Assembly (NCBI GenBank): GCA_021812785.1
Contig: JAKAMR010000115.1
Span: 1-6,168 of the forward strand
DNA from: Nitrospirota bacterium
GTDB lineage: Bacteria; Nitrospirota; Thermodesulfovibrionia; Thermodesulfovibrionales; JdFR-88
Length of the DNA stretch: 6,168 nt
Reading direction: 5' to 3'
In this document: positions 1-6,168 of the stretch, one piece after another
Numbering within the stretch: position 1 is the first letter of the stretch
Layout of the letters: each line of letters begins with the position of its first letter
Position numbers and translations under genes: made by a program
Notes under the pieces: generated by a model
What the model was told of the DNA's origin: nothing
The model's database searches: none
Seen by the model: the letters and a program-made list of their open reading frames with translations, nothing else

Positions 1-1
1 A

Positions 2-1399
2 GTCCCCGGCTGAGTATGCCTTCGTGGTTATGTCTATGTCCTGCCCGGCCGTCATCGTCTGGCCGGAGCCGCTATTTGTGTTGTCAGCGGTTATGGTCCC
101 GTTTGTGGCCGTGAGATCGATCTCACCGGCGCCCGAAGTGACATCCCCGCCGTTTATGCTCCCATTTGCGGAAAGCGTGACTCCGTTTTTCCCGCTTATC
201 TGGTAATTGGTAAAGTCCATATCCCCGGAGCCGGCTATGTCGATCAGGCCGTTCGGGGCGATGATGTTTTCAAGTTTTGTAGTCTGCGGAAGCGTCAGGT
301 AGATGTCCCCATTGTCGCTTACGTTTCTCGCCGTGATGGGCAAGAGCGTGCTAGTCGATATATAGATCGGGGTTGAAGCAGTCCCTATGTCCTGCCCCGC
401 ATGGAGCGCTACGGTTGAGCCCGCGTCTGTTGTCTCAATATCATCGCTGCCGGTCCCGGTTATGGCCCCAAATACGTCAAGCGTAAGGTTGCCAGACGAC
501 TCTATACCTTTTTCCAGGTCCAGGTCTCCGCCGGCGTAGATGTCGCCCGTCCCTCCGATATTGACACCGTTTATTGCCTGCCCGCTCACGCTACCCGAGC
601 CGACCGCAAACCCGCTGTCCGGGCTCTGCAGGTAGAGGTTCCCGGAGGTGCTCAGGGCGAGAGCCCCGCCGGCGCCAAGGTTGACAGAAAGCGGATTGAC
701 CGCAGTCCCGACATCTCCTTTTGCGTTTATTGCAACCACGCCTCCAGTGCCGGCGGAAATGGCGTAATTGTGCAGGCTGTCATCGTACAGGTTTACTCCG
801 AATACGCCGCCGTCGGGCACGTCAAGATTGACGCCGTCCGCGGCGGATATGCTGTACGCGTAAAGCGGGCCTCCGTTTTGCTGCAGGTAGATGCTGCCAG
901 AGGACCTCGCGGTAAGCCCGCCCGAGCCCACTTCCACCTGTAAAGGGTCGTTAGAGGAGCCTATGTCGCCCCCGGATGTATGCACTATGGAGCTTGTCGA
1001 GGCGTCTATATTGGTCTGCCCGGCCGTGCCCGGCGTATTGCCGCTTAAAATGCTCCCCCCGAACTCCACCCTGACAACCGGGCTCGTCAGGTTGTTGATG
1101 GTCACGCTGTCCGTCCCGCCCAGGTAGATGTTCGTCTTGGCGGCCGCCGAAACCTGCCCCGCCGCGCTTATCGGGATGTCGTGGATCCCGTTTATGGAGA
1201 TCATCTGGTCGCCATTGTTGTAGCCATCCTGGGTGCCGTTTTGAGTGTAAAAAGTGACGTCGCTGGGTTCGGCGGCCACCAGGGCCAGTTGCTGCGCCTG
1301 GGTGAAGCCGCCTCCGTTTGCCACTTCCGTAGCGTCTATCACCGTGGGCACGCTGAGGGTGTCCCCGATGCCGCCGTTCAGCGCGCTGATCGTGATGTT
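2..1399 (-). repeat. C-proximal beta-helix with recurrent GDIG...YL coils (residues ~1590-2055, continuing past the window)
   Basis: The region is a run of solenoid coils. A composite motif recurs: [GQ]-D-[IV]-G, then P-[LI]-x-[VI], then a strand, then G-[DSN]-[IL]-Y-L. The clear copies start at G1733 (GDIGSSNDPLQVEV, later GSIYLQQ), G1817 (GDVGTAVNPLSVNL, later GNLYLQS) and Q1925 (QDIGTASTPIYIS, later GDIYLTL). Spacings are 84 and 108 residues. Weaker relatives are at G1598 (GGIGDTLSVP) and G1332 in the central stretch. Other coils read GNLTLDVFGAITGTG and GEIDLTATNGTI. The last codon in the window is still inside this domain. Confidence 0.7.
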
Positions 1400-4300
1400 C
1401 TTTCCGGTGATTACCGGAGTCTCAGGCGGGGTCGAACCGGAACCGGTGTAAAGACTGCTGCTTATCAAGTTTTCAAGCTGCTGGGCCGTCCAGCTGTAGC
1501 CAGCCGTAAGGTTTGCCGGATCATCGGCCTGCGTGAAGCTGAATGACGGATTGTACCGGGTGGAATTGTATGTGGCGTCGCTGAACAACTGGGTCTGATT
1601 GCCTGTGGAGACATCGAATATATTGTGCGCCTCAAAGTAGTCGCTGGTCTCCTGGTTCTGGTAAGCCGTAATCTGCGGGCCGGTCATCCCCTGGGCGGTC
1701 ATCGAGTTTATCTGGGCCTGGGTGAGGGTGAAGGTGTAATTGGGGTTGTAGGCGTCCGCAACCCAGTTTCCGTTTGCGTCCTGGTGGACGTTCCTCATCT
1801 GCCAGTACTCGAAATAGAGCCTGTCCATGGACTGGTCATAGGAGCCGACGGTCTGGTTCTCTGCGGTCTGGGCGGCCGTCCCCGTGAGGTCCATGCTGCT
1901 CTCGATGCCGCTCAGGTACGCCTGGGAGCGGGCATCGAGCACCTGCGTGTTGTTGGCGTTTATCAGCGATCCGTCGTCCACGGTGAGCATCACGTCGGCG
2001 GAGGTGCGAGGGGTGGTGGAGAGAGGCGGATTATCTATAGTGTTCAGCCACAGGTCTCCGTTAGTCTCCTCCAGGTTCACGTCTCCCGTTGCATACGCAG
2101 TGAGGACGCCGGCGGAATCGTTTTCCGTGTCTATCCGGACCGGTGTGCCGCCCGTGATCGTGCCGATGCCGCCGTTCTGGGCCGTTAAAGTTATCGCCTG
2201 GCCCTGTATGAGACTGTACGGCCCGCTTGCAAATATACTCTCTCCTGATGTGAGGTTCACGTCATACCTCTGGCCGGTGGAGGAGTTCATCGCGGAAACC
2301 GTGCCCACCGTAAGGTTGCCTGTCTGGTTGTCCATGTTTATCGCCCCGCCCGTGCTCTGGGCATTAAGGGTGCCGCTTACCTGCACGGGAAGCGCCCCGG
2401 TAAGCCCGATGCCGTCCGCAACGTCAAGCGTCAGATCCTTTGTCTCTATGACCCCGCCTGGGGATATGGACTCCAGCCCCAGAGAGTCTATGGTGGTGGT
2501 GCCCGAGGGGTTGCTTACCTGGTCATTGATTAGCACCCTGCCGCTGTTTGAGGTTATGTTTATATCGCCCTGGTCGTAGCCGGTGAAGGTCACGCCTATC
2601 GGGTAGTCGGCCTTGACGCTGTTTGTATAAAAGTCGAAATTGCCGGTCGTCGTGGTTTTCGTAACCTGGTATGTCTTTTTCGTGTGCCACCAGTTGGCAT
2701 ACCACCATGTAGATGTGTAATTGGTAATGGAGGCGCCGCTTGGCGACGAGTACGCGCTGAATGTATATGTGTCCGAATTCGGATTGCTGTACTCGGGATT
2801 GTAACCGGTCTGGAAGCTGCCCTGCAGCAGGTGCGTACCCACCGTCTGGACGGTCGATGTAGGCAAGCCCCAATCGGCATCGCTTATCTTCCATAGATTA
2901 CCCAGCCCGAAGAAGCTGGCCACCGTCGTTTGGTAAACATACGTATTTGTGGTCGAGGAGGTGTCGCCGTCCACCCAGTTGTACCATAGCCCGGATTCAG
3001 GCTGATAAGACGCGCCGGTCCTCCCCGTGCTGCCGCTGCCTGGCAGGCTGGCAAGCCCCGTTGCTCCGGAGTACGCCACGGACACCCCGCCCGTGGGCGA
3101 ATACGTGTACGTGGAGGTAAGCGGCACTCCGTTTGTGCCTACATAGTTGAGGTCCGTTATCTTGAGGGTGCCGTTTACCCCGCTTCCGGCATTAAGGCCG
3201 TCTACGGCAAGGTCATAGGGCAGGTTGTTCGTGACGTTTATCTTCCCGTAGCCTGAGAGCACCTTCAGCTGCCCGCCCCCGGTGTTCATGATATGCCCGG
3301 TCAGGTCCATGTAGCCGCCGGACACGTCGATGCCGTCAAGCTCCAGCCTCTCGTTCACCGTGTCCCAGTAAAGCGTCTTGGTGGTGTCACCCACGGTAAA
3401 GGTCTGCACAGGGGCATACCGTCCGTAATAACCGTTCAATGCGGCATTAACGGTTGGGTCGGCCAGGTCATATCCTCCTGCGGGAGGCGTGACCGTAATG
3501 GGGGTGTACGAAAACGACTGCTGAAAACAGATCCCAGCCAAGTAATCCGAACAGGACGAGGTCCAGTACCCGCCTTGCATGGTGCCGACGCCCTCGGCGG
3601 CCAGCTCCTGCTCAACATTGGATGGCAGGCTGGTCACGCTGGATTCGGTAGAGATGTCCCAGTCCGGTACGCCCGACTGGATGAGTCCGTTGATGTTCAG
3701 GTAGTTGGCGTTTATGTAAACGTCGTTTCCGGCGATGATGCCGCCAGAGCCGTTCTTCTCCGCGGTATCGGAGCCGCTCGAATTTGCGTTTGAGGAAAGA
3801 TAGGCATTTATGTCGTTTGTCTCCTCGTAGTTCCAGAAGGTTGCCGGGTCTCCGCCCACGTTCAGAAAACCGGAGGTATTGGTGAATATGAAGTCCTTTC
3901 CGCTCCCTATGTGGATGGAGTTTGCGTCCACGTTCCCGGTCATCACGATGCTGCCGGCCGTGTCCGACATATTGACGCTTCCGCCCAGGTTGCTTATGTC
4001 GCCCGCGGAGAATATTGCCGACGGGCACCCGGCGTATGTACAGTAGTCCTGGGTGCCGGTTGAGAGCGCGGCCGATGACGGATCAAAATTGTTGTTGACG
4101 GTTATGTACGGGGTCCAGCTTGAATTCTGCGTGGTCGATATGCTGCCGAAGCCGGCCCCCGTCTTGGACAGGTTTATCCCGTTTATGCCGCTGTTTGCGC
4201 TTACCGGCTGGCCGTTCAGCTTCAAAAGGCCTCCGCTGGTCCACGGGATGTCCAGGTTGTGGACCACAAGCGAATACGGCGTATTGTTTTCTATGTCTAT

Positions 4301-6166
4301 GTAGGCGTCGCCCGCCGCGCTCAAGCTTCCGCCGCCCGTGAGGTTGTCCGCCGTTACATTAATATTTGCCATGCTCGCCCTCACCGGACTTACGTCTATG
4401 ACAGGCAGATCGACATCATTGCCTGCGGTGTAGGCAAGGGCGGTGCCGCTTGAATTTTCCACCTGCGACACGTGCAGGCCGACGTCGTTTGCGGCCGCGA
4501 TGAGCGCCTGCTCCTCGCCCTCGTACTGGGCTACCGCGGTTGGGTCCGCGCCCTGGCTGGCGATCTCGTTTTGAAGGTTGTTGAGCTCAGTAGCTATATC
4601 GAGGCCGATCGATTCGTTGCCATACGTGTACGTCACGCCGCTTGACTGGCCGCCCGCAGGCGCATAGACGTAGATGTCCGGCTCCGGATTGCCGCTGCCG
4701 TCCTCGGGGGTAGTGCAGTTTCCGTTGCTGTCGCAGGAAAAACCAGGATTGACGTAGTAGTCCAGCGTCAGGTACTGGGCGCTTTGCACCCCGGCGGCAA
4801 CGCTGCCGTTTACGGCCACGTTGGAGGATGTGTTTTCCGTGCTGCTGCCGCCCGTTAGGGCCAGGGACACGTCCCCCGCGCCTAACAGCGAGCCTAGGGC
4901 GTTGGCGACGTCCTGGGCTATCTCACGATAGAGGTCCTGGCCCACGCCCACGCCCGACGCTCCGGTCAGTCCCTTGGTGGCGACGAGGTCCGTGTCCTCC
5001 ACGCTTTCGAGGCTTGCCCCGGAGTCTATATTTACATTCGCATACTGGTTTACCGTTGCATTGGCCTCCGGGGAGGTATCCACCGGGAAGGCGGTCTTGT
5101 TCCAGAGGTTCGTGTTGGCGGTGGCCTGTATGTCATTCTGCGAAGCATCCGCGCCCTCCCCGGCGTAGAGGTTTATCTTGCCCAGGGAATAGAGGGTGCT
5201 GCCGCTTCCTATGTCCACGTTTTGTGCGGAATTGACCGTGGATTCGCTGTCGCCCTGGCAGGCAGCCGCCAGGCCGTAGGTCTTGGAGTTGGCGTTGGTA
5301 TCTATATTGATGTCCGCGCTGCCCGAGGCGGTAATGTCGCCAACGCTGTAGAGGTAGGCGTTTTCCCCGACGTTCACGTCCGCGTTGCTTTCGTTTACGT
5401 TTATGATGGATTCGGCAAGGGGCAGATTGATCCCTCCGCCGGTGTCCAGCTTGGCATAGTCTTCCGCCGATATCACATTCTGGGATTCCAGGTCAAACCT
5501 TCCTGGGTTGTTGAAGTCCCCGGTAACGTCGATCACGGAGTTGTCCCCTATCTGAAGGTCCGTGTTCTGGGTTATCTCCGTGTCGCTGTCCACGGCTGCG
5601 GCGTCAATCACGCCGCCCGCGCCGCCCTGGGCGTTAAAGTCCACCCCATAGGCGGAGTTGTCCTTGTCCAGGCTGTTTTCGGCATCGAAGTACAGGTCCG
5701 TGGCGTCCAGGTTGGCGTACGCACCAGTGCCGACATTTACGGTTGGGCTTATGTTGTTTTTGGCAAAGGCGCCGCTTGCACCCGCCACCGACGCGTTGAA
5801 GCTGTCTGCCTTGCTGTCGAAATCGGAGGTGTGCGAGGACGTAAGCACTATGCTTTTTGCATTTATCTGCGGCAGCAGCGAAGCCGAACCCTGGTTTTGA
5901 ATGTATGCGCCCGTAGTGGAGGTGTCGTTCGTGGTGGAGGAGGCCGCGTTGCCCGCTATCAGCCCGCCGCTTCCGCTTAATGTCTTTGCGAAGTTTCCAT
6001 CGCTGCCGGAGGCGGTCACATCAAGCGTTGCGCCAGGGTTGCTGAACCCGCCGTCCATGTACACGTCAGTCTGCCCGGAAGAACCCGCCTCCGCCACGGC
6101 CGCTCCAGCCGCAAGTATCCCTCCAACGGACACCCCTTCCGCATAGGCGTACTGGCCGGAGATCGG
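2..6166 (-). CDS. Giant filamentous haemagglutinin-like / LktA-family-type adhesin, internal fragment (both ends outside window)
   Basis: The frame is open for all 2055 codons, with no start or stop in the window; the signal peptide, any two-partner-secretion domain and the C-terminus must lie outside. Composition is that of an exported beta-solenoid: rich in Gly, Asn, Ser, Thr and Asp, with about 17 Arg and 7 Cys (303, 478, 484, 709, 714, 872, 880). Short beta-strand motifs recur throughout, such as GDVNLEETNGDLWL, KNITISALNGGIG and GDIGSSNDPLQVEV. From family knowledge, such proteins are secreted, form long right-handed beta-helices at the cell surface and mediate adhesion or cell-cell contact. 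The block order recalls LktA-family filamentous adhesins; this is recall, not a search. Function in this organism is inferred, and the true target is unknown. No neighbouring gene is visible, so a secretion partner cannot be assessed. ATA is the favoured Ile codon and AGG the commonest Arg codon. Confidence 0.93.
1442..1822 (-). other. Non-beta insertion domain with paired YNP motifs (residues 1449-1575)
   Basis: Residues 1449-1575 interrupt the beta-helix and look largely helical. The segment begins RLYFEYWQMRNVHQDANGNW. Then come YNPNYTFTLTQAQINSMTAQ, a Q-I-x-A-Y-x-x-Q helix and a D-Y-F-E-A-H motif (1509-1514). A second half follows with YNPSFSFTQ (1538-1546) and GYSWTAQQLENLIS (1556-1569). 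The two YNP-x-[YF]-x-F-T segments suggest an internal duplication. Aromatic, Gln and Met residues are much denser here than in the flanking repeats, and four of the few Arg residues lie here (1449, 1458, 1537 and close by). I recall a similar insertion in other giant adhesins of this type; its role is unknown. Confidence 0.6.
1823..2602 (-). other. Central beta-helix stretch (residues 1189-1448)
   Basis: The stretch opens with PIGVTFTGYDQGDINITSNS and then NPSGTTTID, a coil signature seen before longer solenoid runs. Repeating strand pairs follow: LTLDVADGIGLTGALPVQV, AITLTAQNGGIG (G1332-G1335), then PVRIDTEND, GDVNLEETNGDLWL and DVMLTVDDGSLINA. Alternating hydrophobic residues with Gly/Asn turns are typical of haemagglutinin and adhesin beta-helices. 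The final strand leads into DARSQAYL and the non-beta insertion. Confidence 0.65.
2687..2986 (-). other. Aromatic, Trp-rich segment (residues 1061-1160)
   Basis: Eight Trp fall within 100 residues: W1061, W1064, W1092, W1099, W1154, W1155, W1159 and W1160. There are also several Tyr and Phe. The segment opens with LWYNWVDGDTSSTTNTYVYQ. Near its end are WW-YAN-WW and HTKKTY, one of the few places with adjacent basic residues. It lies between two beta-helix blocks. I recall an aromatic, Thr-rich region here in related giant adhesins, so it is likely a family feature. It could be a folded non-helical domain or a binding patch, for example for glycans or membranes. Neither can be shown from sequence. 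Confidence 0.6.
3149..3367 (-). other. Beta block with LYWDTVNERLEL and GYGKINVTNN signatures (residues 934-1006)
   Basis: The block starts at W934 in LYWDTVNERLELDGIDVSGG. It continues as YMDLTGHIMNTGGGQLKVL, then SGYGKINVTNNLPYDLAVDG, and ends GTLKITDL. The G-x-I-x-N-T-G-x-G-x-L-x-V strand followed by G-Y-G-x-I-N-V-T-N and a Y-D-L strand is, from memory, a strong recurrent signature of giant filamentous adhesins. It is the best single anchor in the window for the family assignment. It probably consists of three or more beta-helix coils. Confidence 0.65.
3527..3553 (-). other. Third cysteine loop, C872-x7-C880
   Basis: C872 and C880 bracket SDYLAGI in the context GGYWTSSCSDYLAGICFQQS. Aromatic residues lie on both sides (Y and W before, F881 after). 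The loop lies between the SGVPDW beta block and a Pro-rich linker reading YTPITVTPPAGGYD. It is the last cysteine pair in the window; residues 881-2055 contain no Cys at all. Confidence 0.5.
3659..3745 (-). other. Beta block with IIAGNDVYINANYLNINGLI signature (residues 808-836)
   Basis: The block reads GGIIAGNDVYINANYLNING followed by LIQSGVPDW. The x-AGNDV-x-I-x-A strand pattern with L-N-I-N-G and the I-Q-S-G turn are typical of haemagglutinin-type repeats, which often alternate A-G-x-[DN]-[IV] with short strands. Upstream are WNYEETNDINAYLSSNANSS and a Ser/Gly-rich linker. The block is structural by all appearances. Confidence 0.55.
4025..4042 (-). other. Second cysteine loop, C709-x4-C714
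   Basis: C709 and C714 bracket TYAG in the context QDYCTYAGCPSA. The loop lies at the junction between the preceding conserved block, which ends FDP at residue 696, and a new set of beta strands beginning AIFSAGDISNLGGSV. The closeness of the two residues in an otherwise nearly Cys-free protein suggests a disulfide. Confidence 0.5.
4079..4372 (-). other. Beta block with NVTADNLTGGGSLSAAGDAYI signature (residues 599-696)
   Basis: The block begins with NINVTADNLTGGGSLSAAGD and continues through IDIENNTPYSLVVHNLDIP and GGLLKLNGQPV, ending at YITVNNNFDP. The alternating hydrophobic pattern and the NNTP-x-S-L turn suggest several beta-helix coils. In my recollection this layout (NLTG, then LSA-x-GDA, then a NNTP strand, then an FDP end) is a recognisable conserved part of giant filamentous adhesins from several phyla. 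No residue here suggests catalysis, and a structural role is likely. Confidence 0.6.
4460..4615 (-). other. Helical insertion between beta blocks (residues 518-569)
   Basis: Residues 518-569 carry the sequence style of a helix pair. The first half is IGLDIATELNNLQNEIASQG. A turn with GADPTA follows, then a second half containing VAQYEGEEQALIAAANDVGL. Leu, Ile, Ala, Glu and Gln dominate, in contrast to the Gly/Asn/Thr beta repeats on each side. I recall comparable segments, with two helices joined by a D-P turn, at an equivalent place in other very large LktA-type adhesins. This is unverified. It may form a hairpin projecting from the filament. Confidence 0.55.
4715..4735 (-). other. First cysteine loop, C478-x5-C484, followed by an acidic stretch
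   Basis: C478 and C484 enclose the polar segment DSNGN. They are followed by a linker carrying E488, D489, E495 and D497 and rich in Pro and Gly, before the strand DIYVYAPAGG. In an exported protein a pair this close most likely forms a disulfide-closed loop. The Asp/Asn/Gly content (D479, N481, G482, N483) also resembles calcium-binding turns, but no complete EF-hand or thrombospondin type 3 consensus is present, so metal binding is speculation. Confidence 0.55.
4881..4939 (-). other. Short predicted amphipathic helix after the N-proximal repeats (residues 410-428)
   Basis: The stretch QDLYREIAQDVANALGSLL has hydrophobic residues at L412, I416, V420, L424 and L427/L428, separated by polar ones. 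That is a helical pattern unlike the surrounding beta repeats. It sits between the last clear repeat unit and a beta segment reading GDVSLALTGG, then VAVNGSVAAG. It is probably a loop or cap projecting from the solenoid. This is a secondary-structure judgement made by eye. Confidence 0.5.
4967..6079 (-). repeat. Protein-level repeat array: seven diverged 53-61-residue solenoid units (residues ~30-400)
   Basis: Seven units share the pattern [VIL]-x-[IVM]-[GD]-x-x-[AS]-x-[LI] followed by a second strand of the type D-[IL]-x-[LV]-x-A. Examples are TVNVGTGAYANLDATDLYF, ADVNVGENAYLYSVGDI, QNVDIGSGSTLYSLGKINLY and ANVNIDSGASLESVEDTDL. The anchor residues are V35, I89, V143, L204, V264, V317 and V378, giving spacings of 54, 54, 61, 60, 53 and 61. 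The first two units are weaker matches than the other five. The copies are diverged at both protein and DNA level and no long exact DNA repeat was noticed, so the array is old rather than recently amplified. Each unit probably forms one or more coils of a beta-helix with loops rich in Asn, Ser and Asp between them. A lone cysteine, C303, lies in the fifth unit. Confidence 0.7.
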
Positions 6167-6168
6167 AA

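Noticed and set aside
1710..1780. D-A-N-G-N-W near residue 1463 as a calcium-binding EF-hand-like loop
   Set aside because: The segment lacks the spaced acidic ligands and flanking helices of an EF-hand. It reads better as a polar turn inside the insertion domain.
1625..2579. Overlapping plus-strand open frames of 187 and 231 codons
   Set aside because: They overlap each other in different frames, are antisense to clear beta-helix and insertion-domain coding, and show no family features. They are shadows.
2523..2894. Minus-strand open frames of 123 and 94 codons in other phases
   Set aside because: They are out of phase with the giant frame, which encodes a coherent aromatic domain here. 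Their own translations are Arg-rich strings unlike any known protein.
4828..5235. Plus-strand open frame of 135 codons rich in Pro and Arg
   Set aside because: This composition is typical of a GC-rich antisense frame. The opposite strand reads as adhesin repeats without a break.
5222..5980. Plus-strand open frame of 252 codons
   Set aside because: It lies entirely opposite the giant minus-strand frame. Its translation is a Val/Gly/Arg-rich string with no recognisable motif, as expected from the antisense of a GC-rich gene.
2..6166. Frequent N-x-[ST] sequons as a sign of N-glycosylation
   Set aside because: The protein is very rich in Asn, Ser and Thr, so many sequons are expected by chance. 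Nothing in the window shows a glycosylation system.
1..6168. Search for promoters, terminators, tRNAs, CRISPR arrays, insertion sequences and long direct DNA repeats
   Set aside because: The full length is coding and in one phase. I saw no exact spaced repeats, no tRNA-like cloverleaf, no hairpin followed by a T-run and no inverted-repeat ends. The repeats visible are at protein level only.

Overview
The whole window is an internal piece of one giant gene on the minus strand. A single reading frame runs from position 6166 down to position 2, giving 2055 codons with no stop, no frameshift and neither the start nor the end of the gene. I translated it by eye, codon by codon, and the phase agreed at both ends. 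The product is rich in Gly, Asn, Ser, Thr and Asp, with about 17 Arg and 7 Cys. It is built from beta-helix-type repeats, as expected of a very large secreted or surface filamentous adhesin. The order of its blocks resembles my memory of the proteins annotated as LktA-family or filamentous-haemagglutinin-like adhesins. That assignment is from recall and was not searched.

Layout in protein order, which is from high to low coordinates. Residues about 30-400 hold seven diverged repeats of 53-61 residues. Residues 410-428 form a short predicted helix. Next come a Cys-loop segment (C478/C484), a helical insertion (518-569) and a conserved-looking beta block (599-696). A second Cys loop (C709/C714), another beta block (808-836) and a third Cys loop (C872/C880) follow. 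After these are a block with a GYGKINVTNN signature (934-1006), an aromatic segment with eight Trp (1061-1160), and a beta-helix stretch (1189-1448) interrupted by a non-beta insertion (1449-1575). The window ends in more beta-helix (about 1590-2055), with recurrent G-D-[IV]-G and G-[DSN]-[IL]-Y-L motifs.

The organism cannot be named securely. The DNA is GC-rich, yet ATA is the preferred Ile codon (15 ATA, 5 ATC and 3 ATT in residues 1-420) and AGG is the commonest Arg codon. This argues against typical enterobacteria or pseudomonads and would fit an uncultured lineage such as Omnitrophota, Nitrospirota or a deltaproteobacterial group. That is a weak inference.

I see no second gene, RNA gene, mobile element, CRISPR array, promoter or terminator. 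The open frames on the plus strand, up to 252 codons, are antisense shadows of the giant gene. I found no new multi-gene system. The points of interest are the size and modular design of this one protein, its three close cysteine pairs, the aromatic patch and the two non-beta insertions.
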